Shown in pieces: positions 26,801 to 35,184 of a DNA stretch of 64,000 bases. Position 1 is the stretch's first letter. Each line of letters starts with the position of its first letter. Below the pieces are notes generated by a model. The model did no database searches, was not told the DNA's origin, and was given only the letters and a program-made list of their open reading frames with translations. A program made the translations under genes and the position numbers. Source of the stretch: Lignipirellula cremea (GTDB lineage Bacteria > Planctomycetota > Planctomycetia > Pirellulales > Pirellulaceae); the NCBI RefSeq assembly GCF_007751035.1, contig NZ_CP036433.1:8785001-8849000 (forward strand). Direction: 5' to 3'.

Positions 26801-27659
26801 GCTGTATCTGGTCGCTCCCGCAGCCGACAAGCTGCCGGCCGAACTGCAGCCAGGCGAACTCCTGACCGGCGGCGTCAAGCTGTCGACCGTCCAGGCCAAA
26901 GGGGCCGATCCCGAAGTCGCCCTGCAGGTCGCAGCGGCGGTCTCCAAACCGGCCGCACCCGCGGCCAAGGCAGGTTCCTCGTCGAAAGAACGGGCCGCCT
27001 CGCTACTGGAGCTGCGTCTGGATCAATTGCGCGCTCTGCCCGCCGACGCCGACCAGGAGTTTGAGCGACTGCAGAAGCGACTACTGCGGAAACATCCGCA
27101 CTCGCTGGAACTGCTGCAGGTCGGACTGCATCGACTCGACGGCGTGAAAGTCCGCAAGCAGCAACTGCCCCAGGTGGTCGCCGCCGCCGATCGCCTGCTG
27201 ACAGAAATCGACACCGATCAACTGGCGCGAACGCTGGGACAACGGAAAGAAGCCGACACGGCCGCCTACGACCTGGCCGTCAAGCAGCGAAAGTTCCTGG
27301 TCGACGCCCTGTACCGGAAGGGACGAGCGCTGGGCTACATGGAACTGCCCGATGTGGTCGCCCTGCATCCGATCGCGGACCAGGCCGCCCTCGACAAAGC
27401 GTTCGCCGGGAACTTTAGCGAGTTGCAACGCTGGGTCGATCCGACGGAGACCGATTACTTTCTGCTGCACATTCGGCAACAACGCCGGCAAGGCCACACG
27501 GGCCAAGCCCTGGCGTTACTCCAGCGCCGCATGCCAACGGCGCCGTCCAACTACTGGTATCACAAAAAGCGGCGGGATCTGTTCATCGATCTGGGCTGGG
27601 ACCATCTGGCCGCCTACGAAGCCGCCTGGCTGCTAATCGAGTATCCGCACGGCCAGTAA
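23844..27659 (+). CDS. Tripeptidyl-peptidase II-like subtilisin family (S8) protease, exported
   Basis: 1271 residues. The signal peptide (RRSLPLALPAVLLLAALAG) is followed by a subtilase domain with Asp77 (AIFDTGVDPG), His304 (CGEHGTHVAG) and Ser489 (NGTSMASPSASG). About 227 residues separate the Asp and His, against about 32 in subtilisin. This large insert and the long C-terminal beta-rich and helical region are hallmarks of TPPII, the giant aminopeptidase best known from eukaryotes. The insert carries a Lys-rich segment (KKKGDKQAQGEKPP). Eukaryotic TPPII is cytosolic, whereas this one carries an export signal. ATG 23844 is preferred over the CTG-type start at 23802 because it opens the signal peptide. 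Confidence 0.87.
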   Translation: MKCFALAAVRRSLPLALPAVLLLAALAGDQNHRCLAGEPEGPFPHAGLLPKTEVQALSYLQEHPLYDGRGVIVAIFDTGVDPGAEGMQQTPDGRPKMIDVIDGTGSGDVDMTTLRTVQNGAVTGLTGRQLKLDPQWVAENEQVHIGWKRGYDFFPSALISRLKKDRQETFARRHREIEFQLRTQLANAAAKPVDKKKGDKQAQGEKPPAVDKKELTARLEQLRQSEQLVKDPGPIFDCITFRQGDRWRAVVDTDQDGDLTDEVALASFGQERKYGQFAEGDLHFAVQIYESGELLSLVVDCGEHGTHVAGIVAGCYPDHPELNGLAPGAQILSVKIGDPRMGSMETGPAIERGLLAVLRYQADIINMSYGEPTLGPDEGRLVERIASAVDDRGVLFIAAAGNDGPALSTVIAPGGTTSTVLGVGAYLSPEMKAAEYATRDTGQETTYHWSSRGPTLDGALGVDILAPGGAIAGIPRWARSRNMQMNGTSMASPSASGSAALLLSGLKQAEIPYSPASVRRALQNTARPIAGSDPFSQGPGLLQIERAFAFLEENSAAAGELLRFLIEVGGKQGTRGVYLREKTDTAAVVAHSIEVKPIFPRSTGAPERQSLDMRFRLRPTADWVRCGEFLAMNSSGRRFEALIDPTALAPGAHYAEIEGIDTAHPERGPVFRVPVTAIITESPPSLEKPARLEFSPGGVSRHFLSPPAGANRLEIVLHLAESATPQSYQLHCVQADDARMGADANQAQSVRLQPGETKRLQLPILPEKTLEVCLAQNWNSLGDSALEWSVQFGGVASSTGTVLLTPGGVARLDTIAGPHRESLKPQAALTHRRYWLAPQKHTIRPLVAELDRAPGEDPVYELQLEYALKLAKKASLTVRLPANDRLFYASPWVGYLSHISNKAGRLLATDDFRPEEVTLKPGDYVVRFTLRHADPHQLAKLASTPAQVDQKLDQPLTLTAYGSLPDAVAGQHPFSSESLAPHEQATLYLVAPAADKLPAELQPGELLTGGVKLSTVQAKGADPEVALQVAAAVSKPAAPAAKAGSSSKERAASLLELRLDQLRALPADADQEFERLQKRLLRKHPHSLELLQVGLHRLDGVKVRKQQLPQVVAAADRLLTEIDTDQLARTLGQRKEADTAAYDLAVKQRKFLVDALYRKGRALGYMELPDVVALHPIADQAALDKAFAGNFSELQRWVDPTETDYFLLHIRQQRRQGHTGQALALLQRRMPTAPSNYWYHKKRRDLFIDLGWDHLAAYEAAWLLIEYPHGQ

Positions 27660-27666
27660 AGCAGAA

Positions 27667-27701
27667 GACGACAGCCCGCATCATGCCTATCACCTGTCGT
27701 C
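27667..27701. terminator. Hairpin between convergent genes
   Basis: GACGACAG (27667-27674) pairs with CTGTCGTC (27694-27701). It lies between the protease stop and the amidase stop, and its right arm overlaps the last amidase codons. There is no T-tract, so it may only stabilise 3' ends. Confidence 0.45.
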
Positions 27702-29303
27702 ATCGCGACGCCACTCGCTAATCGCTAATCGCTCGACAGACGGGTAATCGGCGCGGCTTTCCCCTTGCTGCTCAAGCGCGTGCATCAGGGCCAGGACGAC
27801 ATCTTCCCGCCAGTGTCGGGCTCCGATCTGCACGGAAACCGGCAGGCCCGCACTGCCCTGGTCGCACTTGCGGGCGAGATCCAGCACCCGATCGCGGCTG
27901 GCGGGGCGGCCCGTTTGCTCGTCGTCAGCGACCCGCGTCACGGCGACCGTCCCGGCGGGGACGCCCAGCAGGTTGGCCAGAAAGCTGTAACTGGCGGCTG
28001 GCAGTAAATCGATGCCGTCCCCATGCGGAAAGGCCGGCAAGGCATGCGGCGGAAACAGCATCGCATCGAAGCGGCCTGCGTCGAGCGCCGCGAAGAATTG
28101 CCGCACGTAGGCCGTCATCCGATAGCACAAACGCCAGTACTCATCGGTCGTGCGCGGCTGGACCGAAGTCAGCAGTCGCCCTTGCCAGTCCTGGCCGGCC
28201 AGCTGCAGAACCCAGGCCAGGCTCGGCCGCAACCAGCGAGGAATCTGCGTGATGCGCATCAACCGTTTGATGCGCGGGTCCAGGCGGCTGCCATGGGCCA
28301 GGCGACGAAAGCCAGCGCCGCCGTCGGCTCCCATGATTCCCAGATACACGGCCAGCGCTTCGTCGGGCTGGGGCGGCTGGAACGGCTCGACCTCGACGCC
28401 GGCCTGGCGGAGGACGTCGGCCGACTGTTCGACCGCCCGGCGGATGGCGGGCGAGGCAGGAAAGACGCCGTCATCGACCCAGTAACCGACCCGCAAGCCT
28501 GCGACCTGGACCGCACGAAAATCTCCCAGCGCAGGCGGCGCCTGCTCCCGCGGTTCGGGTGGGACGGAGCACAGCACCTCAAGCGCCAACTGCAGGTCCT
28601 CCACCCGCCGGGCCAGCGGGCCGGGCTGGTATTCCATCGCCCTCATGCCGCGGAGTGTCTCCACCCCGCCGCGCCTTGGCAGTCGCAGGTTGGTCGGTTT
28701 GATCCCCTGGATGCCGCAAAAATGCGCCGGAATGCGGATGCTGCCGCCCAGATCGCCGCCCAGTCCCCAGGGGGAACCGCCGGCGCCGATTAGCGCCGCT
28801 TCCCCGCCGGAACTGCCTCCAGGCGTGCGGTCGAGGTTCCAGGGATTGTTGGTGCGCCCATAAACAGGGTTGTCGCACTCGTGCCAGATCATCAGCTGCG
28901 GGACGTTCGTTTTCCCCAGCAGGATGCCGCCCTGTTCCCGCACGATGCGGACCAGGGGGCCGTCTTCGGCGTCGATCGCGCTGGTGCGATTCGTCAGACC
29001 AATCGTCGCCGGCAGACCGGCCGCTGCGAAGCATTCTTTCAGGGTGAAGGGAGCCCCATGCAGCCGGCCGAGCGTTTCCCCCTGTGCCTGGCGGCGGTCC
29101 GCCTGGTCAGCTTCGGCCAGCGACTGTTCATACAGGGGCGTGGTCAGGGCGTGAATCCGCGGCTCGACCGCTTCGCAACGGGCGACAAAGGCAGCCGTCA
29201 CTTCGCGAGAGGAAACCTCGCCCGCCCTGATCCGCCGCACGATCTCCGCCAGCCCCCATGCATGCACCGGGGAGGCAGAACCGCCGACCGAAAGTTCCTT
29301 CAT
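27690..29303 (-). CDS. Amidase signature family hydrolase
   Basis: 537 residues. The Ser-cisSer-Lys triad is visible: Lys89 (APFTLKECF), Ser164 (RTPGGSSGGEAALI) and Ser188 (GGDLGGSIRIP). The spacing of 75 and 24 residues equals that of fatty-acid amide hydrolase. The usual GTD is GGD here. It hydrolyses an amide, substrate unknown. It is too divergent, and too far from gatB/gatC, to call the GatA subunit. The start overlaps the stop of the zinc-ribbon/TPR gene by four bases (ATGA), so the two are translationally coupled and the amidase is the last gene of the chaperone unit. Confidence 0.88.
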   Translation of the reverse strand: MKELSVGGSASPVHAWGLAEIVRRIRAGEVSSREVTAAFVARCEAVEPRIHALTTPLYEQSLAEADQADRRQAQGETLGRLHGAPFTLKECFAAAGLPATIGLTNRTSAIDAEDGPLVRIVREQGGILLGKTNVPQLMIWHECDNPVYGRTNNPWNLDRTPGGSSGGEAALIGAGGSPWGLGGDLGGSIRIPAHFCGIQGIKPTNLRLPRRGGVETLRGMRAMEYQPGPLARRVEDLQLALEVLCSVPPEPREQAPPALGDFRAVQVAGLRVGYWVDDGVFPASPAIRRAVEQSADVLRQAGVEVEPFQPPQPDEALAVYLGIMGADGGAGFRRLAHGSRLDPRIKRLMRITQIPRWLRPSLAWVLQLAGQDWQGRLLTSVQPRTTDEYWRLCYRMTAYVRQFFAALDAGRFDAMLFPPHALPAFPHGDGIDLLPAASYSFLANLLGVPAGTVAVTRVADDEQTGRPASRDRVLDLARKCDQGSAGLPVSVQIGARHWREDVVLALMHALEQQGESRADYPSVERLAISEWRRDDDR

Positions 29304-29620
29304 GAGGAGAGCCCCGAATCTTTCCGGGCATACGCCCGGCAGGCGGCTGTGTAGCGACCGGCAAGGAGGTTAGCAACCGCCAGCAGTCGCGTCGCAGCGG
29401 GCCCAGGCTGGATCGCTTCGCATCGCTGGGCCGCATCGACCGCCGCCTCGTACTGGCCCTGCTGCAGGCTTCGCAGCGCCAGCTGTCGCCAGCGATCGGC
29501 TTCCTGCAGGGTTGCCACGTACAACGTCAAATCGCAACGACACCGCCGACACTCGGGCTGCCAGGGCTGGGCGGCGCCGCATGTGGGACAGCGCAGGGCG
29601 GCATCGGGCGACAGGGGCAT
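29300..29620 (-). CDS. Small zinc-ribbon/TPR-like protein
   Basis: About 106 residues. Cysteines at 11, 14, 24, 27 and 29 (RCPTCG, ECRRCRC) form a probable zinc ribbon. A helical pair follows that looks like one or two TPR motifs (ALRSLQQGQYEAAVDAAQR). No named family was recognised. It starts 22 bases after the Hsp70 stop and ends in an ATGA overlap with the amidase, so it belongs to the same transcript. A possible role is an adaptor binding Hsp70 or its clients through the TPR; that is inference. The frame extends to 29671, but that would overlap Hsp70, so ATG 29620 is preferred. Confidence 0.65.
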   Translation of the reverse strand: MPLSPDAALRCPTCGAAQPWQPECRRCRCDLTLYVATLQEADRWRQLALRSLQQGQYEAAVDAAQRCEAIQPGPAATRLLAVANLLAGRYTAACRAYARKDSGLSS

Positions 29621-29642
29621 AAGGACTTTCAAAGGTTCCGGC

Positions 29643-31397
29643 TTATCGATCCTGCAGGTAGAACAACACATCGTCGAGTTCGTCCGCCGCCGCCAGGGAT
29701 GCGGCGACGTCTGCGGCCTGCAGGGACTGCTCGAGCTTCTCCATCAGCTCGCGAATCTCGTCGGCGTCTTCAGCGGGAGCGGTCGGCAGCAACCGCTGGG
29801 CGGACGCCAGCGTTTGGCGCGCCGGCTCCAGACCGGAGTCCTCCGCGGCAACCGCGCCCGTCAACGCAGCGGCGGACGCTTCCTCGCCAAAGAGCGACGA
29901 CAATCGCTCCACTGCTTCGCCCCGATCCCGGGCCCGGAATCGGGTGATTTTGCTGTCGATGACAACCTCCTTGCTGAGGCCGCTGGCCCGTTCCTGCGCG
30001 GTCACCTTGAGCATGCCGTCGAGGTTCAGGTCAAAGCGCACCAGAATCTCGCTCAAGGCGGGAGCGTCGGGATCCAGCTCTTCCAGTCGGAAGCTGCCGA
30101 TCCATTCATTCAGACTCGAAATGTCGTGCTCTCCCTGGAGGACTTCGATTTCCACCGCACTCTGGCCCGCGTACTCCGTGTAGTAAATGTCGGAGCGTTT
30201 CGCTGGCAAGGACGAGTTCCGCGTGATGATGGGGGAAAAACACTGGTCGGTTTCCATACCGTTAACTTCACCCACGCAGCGAATGCCCAGGGTATGGGGC
30301 GTAATATCAACCAGGACGGGCCCCACATCGATGCCCGCCAGCAGCGCGCCCTGGACGGCGGCGCCGAGCGCGACGCACAGGTCCGGGTCGATCTCATGGT
30401 GCAGTTCCTGGTGTAACTGGTCGTGCAACATTTGATGCACCAGCGGGGTCCGCGTGCTGCCGCCAACCAGGACGACGCGGTCGATCTGGCTGGCCGGCAG
30501 TTTGGCGTCGGAGAGTGCGTCGTTGACGCAGTCGATCGTTTTCTGCAGCAGCGGCGTGATCAGGTTTTCGTATTGCGGGCGGTCGAGCGTCAGATTCAAG
30601 TTCAAAGGACGACCGTCTTTTTCCGCTATGAACTCTTCCGCCAGCGTAACGACAGCTTCGACCGAGAGCCGCTTTTTGGCCTCTTCGACCGCGTGCAACA
30701 AGCGCGACTGCGCCGTCGGCAAGGTGCGCAAATCGATCCCGTGCTCTTCCAGGAACGCAGCGGCCACATGGTTGAGCAGCAGTTCGTCAAAATCATCGCC
30801 GCCCAGGTGGGTGTCGCCGTGGCTGGAAAGGACTTCGATAACGCCCGCTTCCACCTGCACAATCGAAACATCGAAGGTGCCGCCGCCCAGGTCGTACACC
30901 AGCAGCTTTTCATTCAGGGCGGATTTCGGCTCGTACACCAGCGAAGCGGCGGTAGGCTCGTTGATCACGCGGAGCACTTCCAGCCCGGCCAGGCTGCCTG
31001 CCTCACGCGTGGCTTGCCGCTGGTTCTCGTTAAAAAAGGCCGGCACCGTAATCACGGCCTGGGTCAGCCTGCGGCCCAGCGCCTGTTCGGCCCGATCGGC
31101 CAGGGTGCGCAGGATCATCGCCGAGACTTCTTGCGGCGAATACTCCTGGTCGCCCATGACGACCTTGGCGTCCTCCCCCATTTTCCGTTTGACGGAGCGC
31201 ACGGTCCGCTCGGGAGCGACCAGCGCCTGGTTGCGGGCCGCTTCTCCGACCAGCAGGGCGCCATTTTGATCGAGCCCAACCACCGACGGCAGAATCGACT
31301 CGCCGCGGTCATCGCGCAGCACGATCGGCTCGCCGTCCTGGACAATGGCCGCCACGCTGTTGGTGGTGCCAAGATCAATCCCCAGTACTGGATCCAT
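29643..31397 (-). CDS. Hsp70 (DnaK-like) chaperone, accessory paralog
   Basis: 584 residues, shorter than DnaK (about 640). The nucleotide-binding domain has GIDLGTTNSVAAIV, VYDLGGGTFDVSIV and VVLVGGSTRTPLV. The substrate-binding beta domain follows (residues 380-500, VDITPHTLGIR). The C-terminal lid is short and acidic-helical and ends in LQDR without the EEVD-like tail. It is an ATP-driven chaperone. It sits between its own GrpE (42 bases upstream) and the zinc-ribbon gene, which indicates a specialised second Hsp70 system rather than the housekeeping dnaK. ATG 31397 has AAGGAAGG as ribosome site; the longer frame to 31430 does not. Confidence 0.9.
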   Translation of the reverse strand: MDPVLGIDLGTTNSVAAIVQDGEPIVLRDDRGESILPSVVGLDQNGALLVGEAARNQALVAPERTVRSVKRKMGEDAKVVMGDQEYSPQEVSAMILRTLADRAEQALGRRLTQAVITVPAFFNENQRQATREAGSLAGLEVLRVINEPTAASLVYEPKSALNEKLLVYDLGGGTFDVSIVQVEAGVIEVLSSHGDTHLGGDDFDELLLNHVAAAFLEEHGIDLRTLPTAQSRLLHAVEEAKKRLSVEAVVTLAEEFIAEKDGRPLNLNLTLDRPQYENLITPLLQKTIDCVNDALSDAKLPASQIDRVVLVGGSTRTPLVHQMLHDQLHQELHHEIDPDLCVALGAAVQGALLAGIDVGPVLVDITPHTLGIRCVGEVNGMETDQCFSPIITRNSSLPAKRSDIYYTEYAGQSAVEIEVLQGEHDISSLNEWIGSFRLEELDPDAPALSEILVRFDLNLDGMLKVTAQERASGLSKEVVIDSKITRFRARDRGEAVERLSSLFGEEASAAALTGAVAAEDSGLEPARQTLASAQRLLPTAPAEDADEIRELMEKLEQSLQAADVAASLAAADELDDVLFYLQDR

Positions 31398-31439
31398 TGT
31401 GCCTTCCTTCGTACCTGTTGACCAAAGCAAACTCTGAAT

Positions 31440-32264
31440 TTACACCTGCGGCGAGGAAGACGCATCCCCCGCCGAAGTCCCCGCGGGCCGACTGGCGACC
31501 GCTTTGACCTCGGCGATCCGCACCACCCGCTTCCCCCAGGTGTAACCCGGGCGAATCTCTTCCACAACGGTCTCCGGCGGCCCCGCCTGGGGATCCGCCA
31601 GGGCGACGACCCGCATGCCATGGGGATCGACTTTCAGGCCGAGCGTCTCTAGCCGCTGAATTCCGTGTCTGGCCAGTTCCTGCCGCATCCGCTCTTGCAT
31701 CAATTGATGCCCCTGCAGAAAGGCCCCCAGCTCTTCTTCGGCGACATCGGCGACGGTCGCCGCGCACTGCCGCTCGATCTGCAGCAGACCGGACCCCAGC
31801 AACCTGCGTCGCCACCAGGACAACTGCGCCAGTTCCCGGGCGACGGTCGCCTGCAGCCGCTGCGGCACGACTTCCGCCAGGCGACGGTGGGTTGCTTCCA
31901 GCGCCTTGCCGGCCCGCCAGAGCGATTCATCCAGCCCCACGATCGCTTCCACCAGAGGCAGGGAAGCCTGCCGGGCGCTTTCTTCTTCACGCGGTTTGAC
32001 CGACTGGAATTGCCGGATCGCCTCGTCGAGTCCCTGACGGGCCTGCTGCAGGGAATCTTCCAGACCGCGACTGCTTTTGGTCTGCAGCTTCAGCTCTTGC
32101 CGCATCGCCGTTAGCGCTTCGACCACCTGCAGCAAGCCCACCGCCGGCAAGGCCGGAGGCGGGTCGTTCGGCTCGCCCGCTGCGGCGGCTTCGCCCGCTG
32201 TTTCGGTTAGCCAATCACCAAACTGCTGCAGGATCTGCTCGTTCTCCCAGGGACTACGGGTCAT
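31440..32264 (-). CDS. GrpE-like nucleotide exchange factor
   Basis: 274 residues, longer than GrpE (about 190). A central long helix region (MRQELKLQTKSSRGLEDSL to about 110) is followed by the small beta domain recognised from DPHGMRVVALAD and PGYTWGKRVVRIAEVKAV. These match the GrpE end region in which the head contacts Hsp70. It would release ADP from the Hsp70 encoded 42 bases downstream. Its start overlaps the stop of the J-like gene by four bases (ATGA), so the two are translationally coupled. The sequence is divergent enough that simple searches might miss the family. Confidence 0.8.
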   Translation of the reverse strand: MTRSPWENEQILQQFGDWLTETAGEAAAAGEPNDPPPALPAVGLLQVVEALTAMRQELKLQTKSSRGLEDSLQQARQGLDEAIRQFQSVKPREEESARQASLPLVEAIVGLDESLWRAGKALEATHRRLAEVVPQRLQATVARELAQLSWWRRRLLGSGLLQIERQCAATVADVAEEELGAFLQGHQLMQERMRQELARHGIQRLETLGLKVDPHGMRVVALADPQAGPPETVVEEIRPGYTWGKRVVRIAEVKAVASRPAGTSAGDASSSPQV

Positions 32265-32551
32265 GAGCGAACCAGCGATAACAAGAGAGAGGTCGGCAGG
32301 CGTTGCCGCCGAAAACGGGGCTGCAGTTCGGCCGCCAGGCTTGCCACGGAATCCATCGACTTTTCATCGAACAGGCGATTTTTCCAAACGGCGACGGGAT
32401 CCTGCAGCTGATCATAGGCGGCGCGAATTTCACTGAACTTTTCCGGCGATTGCTCCGGCGGAAAGGCGCGCACCAGTTCCAGATAGCGGGCCCGCACCGC
32501 CGCCGCATCCGCGCTGGGGTCGATTCCCAGGACTTCATAAGGGCCAGACAT
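32261..32551 (-). CDS. J-domain-like protein with the HPD motif replaced
   Basis: 96 residues. PYEVLGIDPSADAAAVRARY at the start and FSEIRAAYDQLQDP later match helices I-III of a J domain. The loop that should read HPD is FPPEQSP, so the histidine and aspartate that trigger Hsp70 ATPase are missing. The rest of the protein is a short basic tail. It is coupled to grpE by an ATGA overlap, which argues that it is a working part of this machine rather than a relic. It may tether or position Hsp70 without stimulating it, or work through a changed contact. Confidence 0.75.
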   Translation of the reverse strand: MSGPYEVLGIDPSADAAAVRARYLELVRAFPPEQSPEKFSEIRAAYDQLQDPVAVWKNRLFDEKSMDSVASLAAELQPRFRRQRLPTSLLLSLVRS

Positions 32552-32694
32552 AAAGAGCTTCCTGAATGCTGGGTGATGGTTGAATCATGCGCGACCCGGA
32601 AGGGCCAATATATGCGTTGCTACGGTTGCGTCGCGTTGGGTTGGCGACGACATTCGAACCCACCGCACGCGGAATGCCGGGGATGCGAGGTGTT

Positions 32695-35007
32695 TTAGTC
32701 GTCGTAATCATCGTCGAAAAGATACGCGTCCTGAAGACGGTCCATTCGCAACTCAATGAATTGCAGCAGGAAAGGGCATTTCGCCAGCACCATTTCGTCT
32801 TCGAGATCGCTCCGCGATTCCGCCATACTAGCCGCCCTGGACAGATAGAACCCCGCGTTGGCCAGGGCACGGGGGTCGTCCCCTTTTTCCAGTTCCAGGA
32901 TTCCCTGTTCGTACCAGAAAATCGCACTCTCGGGAAACCGGCGTCTGCCCTCGCCGCCCAATTGGCGTCGGACTTTCGCATTGCCTTTGGACGCCGACAG
33001 ATACATGAGCACGCATGCCAGATCGTCTCTGGCCCACGTCTTTGGATCGCTTCGCTTCACATACTTCAGGAAAGCGGCCTCCTGCGTTTTCTGTCCGGAG
33101 TACGTATCGCCCCTCAGGTACAAGCGATAAAAGAACCGGGCCGCCAGGACGATGCTGGAAAGGACCGGTTTCTTCACGACCGCCTGTTTGAAAAGATCGA
33201 CGTATTTCTTTTTTATCTCGCGCGGAAATCCATACTGCACCGCCAGGTGGCTCAACTTCAGCCAGACCACCAGCGGCTCCTCCATCGAGGCGACGGCAGC
33301 GTCGATAAACGCCTGGGCGGCCGCCGGCTCCCCGGCTTTGATTTCGATCGCAGCCTGGATCGCCAGCGCGACATATGGTTCCAATCCGTCCGGCAGATTT
33401 TTGACCGCGTCGACCATTTCCTGCCGCGCCTCCTCCCACAGTCCGCCGGCGACTAACACGCTGGTCATCTGGCATCGCTGGTTCCAGTTCAGCGCCCGGG
33501 ACGCGGCACTGCCCGGGCTCAACCGCAGCAGGGCCTGCACGTGCGGCGCGGCCCGTTCCGGCTGCTTTCGCCGCTGATAGAGGTCCGCCAGCTGGGAATG
33601 GGCATCCACTTCGTCCGGGTGTTTTTCGACCATCTTCAAAAGCACGCCGATGAGCAGATCCGTCTCTTCCCGCAAGGAATGATATTCGGACCAGTCATAC
33701 CAGGCCTGCTTCAGCAGGGGGCTGGACGCCACCGCCTGCTGGAAATGCCGGACCAGCTTGCGTTCAAATTCGAATGCGAAAGTCTGGTTCGTTTCGGGAT
33801 TGACCAGACCGCGTTCGGATCCGTCGGGAGGGGGCGAAACAAAGAGCAGGTAGGCCTGCAGAAGACTCGCCTGATGCCAATGCGCCAGCCCCGCCGCGAG
33901 GGAGCGGTCGGCCTCGCTGAAACCGGGCAAGGTCGCCGCATCGACCAGATACGCGTCCATGAACCTCAGCCCTTCGAGAGCCAGGACAAAGTCGGGGTTC
34001 TCCTCGCGCACCAATGCCTGTGTAAGATTCCAGCGAGGATCCCAGGACGGCGCCGGCGCCGCCGCCATCAACTTTACCAGCAGCTTCGGGTCGCTGTTGC
34101 GGATCGCCCGTTTTCGCACCAGATCGACCAGCGCTTCGATCTGGCGGGAGTGCGTACTGGCGAAACGACTTCGAAGCGACGAGAGATCCCGGAAGAAACC
34201 CAGCCACGCCTCCTCGCGCCAGGCAATCGCCATCCGCTGCAGCAGCACAAAGACCGGGTCCGCTTCCAGGCTTTCGGTCACCTTGCGGGCGGCGCGGCCA
34301 ACGTCGAAACCGGGCCCGCCCTGGGGCCCCGTTTCCAGCGGCGGTTGTCCACCGGAAAACAGTAAGACCTGGGCGATCCGCCAGGCCGGACGTTGCGAAT
34401 CCAAGCGACGCCAGTTCTCGGCCGCGCGGTCATCGTCGTTCTGGTAATAAGCCGACAAACCGCGAATCAACAGTTTCCAGTCGCTCAGCGGCGACTTCCG
34501 CGAGATCGCCTGGAGCTGGATTCCGGCGGCTTCGTCGTCCCCCTGTTCCACCGCCTGCAGCGCCTGGCGGACGGACTCCAGGTGCGGTTTCACCAGGGGG
34601 TGCTCGGGCGCCTGGCACCGCGCGTCGAGCACGGCCTCGTCGGTCAATTTATTCAGCAAGGCCGGATCGCGTTCCAGCAGATCCAACGCCCCCTGGCCGC
34701 CTTCCCCCAGGACCAGCTGCAGCCGCGACACGTGCTGCCTGATCTCGGGACGCGAGGACTGGAGTTGCTGCAGTTCGTGCAACACCGTGCGGGCGTCGTC
34801 AAATTGCCGCATGGCGTACAGCTGTTCAACCCGCCCGACGTGCGCCTCTTCCAGAAACTGGCGGGAGGCCTCGCCCGGTTCCTGGCGAAACAGCAACCGG
34901 GCCTCCTTGAGTGCTTCTTTTGCTCGGCCTTTTTCCAGCTCCCGACGGGCGCGCTGTAAACGCTCGGCGGGAGAGAGCTTGTCCGGTTTCTTGCGATTCT
35001 TCCCCAC
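32695..35007 (-). CDS. Large TPR-rich protein, first gene of the chaperone unit
   Basis: 770 residues without signal peptide or clear membrane helix. The lysine-rich N-terminus (GKNRKKPDKLSPAERLQRAR) leads into repeated helical pairs of TPR type, for example ALKEARLLFRQEPGEASR and EVDAHSQLADLYQRRKQPE. The C-terminus is strongly acidic (FDDDYDD). No enzymatic motif was seen. It is encoded 143 bases upstream of the J-like gene on the same strand and should be its operon partner. The acidic tail could mimic the acidic Hsp70 tail that TPR domains normally bind; this is inference. Confidence 0.7.
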   Translation of the reverse strand: MGKNRKKPDKLSPAERLQRARRELEKGRAKEALKEARLLFRQEPGEASRQFLEEAHVGRVEQLYAMRQFDDARTVLHELQQLQSSRPEIRQHVSRLQLVLGEGGQGALDLLERDPALLNKLTDEAVLDARCQAPEHPLVKPHLESVRQALQAVEQGDDEAAGIQLQAISRKSPLSDWKLLIRGLSAYYQNDDDRAAENWRRLDSQRPAWRIAQVLLFSGGQPPLETGPQGGPGFDVGRAARKVTESLEADPVFVLLQRMAIAWREEAWLGFFRDLSSLRSRFASTHSRQIEALVDLVRKRAIRNSDPKLLVKLMAAAPAPSWDPRWNLTQALVREENPDFVLALEGLRFMDAYLVDAATLPGFSEADRSLAAGLAHWHQASLLQAYLLFVSPPPDGSERGLVNPETNQTFAFEFERKLVRHFQQAVASSPLLKQAWYDWSEYHSLREETDLLIGVLLKMVEKHPDEVDAHSQLADLYQRRKQPERAAPHVQALLRLSPGSAASRALNWNQRCQMTSVLVAGGLWEEARQEMVDAVKNLPDGLEPYVALAIQAAIEIKAGEPAAAQAFIDAAVASMEEPLVVWLKLSHLAVQYGFPREIKKKYVDLFKQAVVKKPVLSSIVLAARFFYRLYLRGDTYSGQKTQEAAFLKYVKRSDPKTWARDDLACVLMYLSASKGNAKVRRQLGGEGRRRFPESAIFWYEQGILELEKGDDPRALANAGFYLSRAASMAESRSDLEDEMVLAKCPFLLQFIELRMDRLQDAYLFDDDYDD

Positions 35008-35184
35008 TCGCTACATTCCTCAAAGGAGAGATCGGAAAACGAACCGGCGCGATAAAAAACCGGCGTGGCTGAGGGACTTTATTAACTTAACGCTCCTCCC
35101 CATTCTCGACAATCAGGCCGCCTGACCGTGGCAGGAACAAACGCTCCGCGGCCCCACCAGGGCGGATGCGGATCAGAGGCATGA

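Noticed and set aside
27690-29303. GatA subunit of the amidotransferase
   Set aside because: The triad fits, but no GatB or GatC gene is near and the sequence runs as a general amidase.
32590-32694. Possible tRNA because of a gttcgaaccc-like segment (attcgaaccca)
   Set aside because: No acceptor stem pairing or anticodon arm could be drawn.
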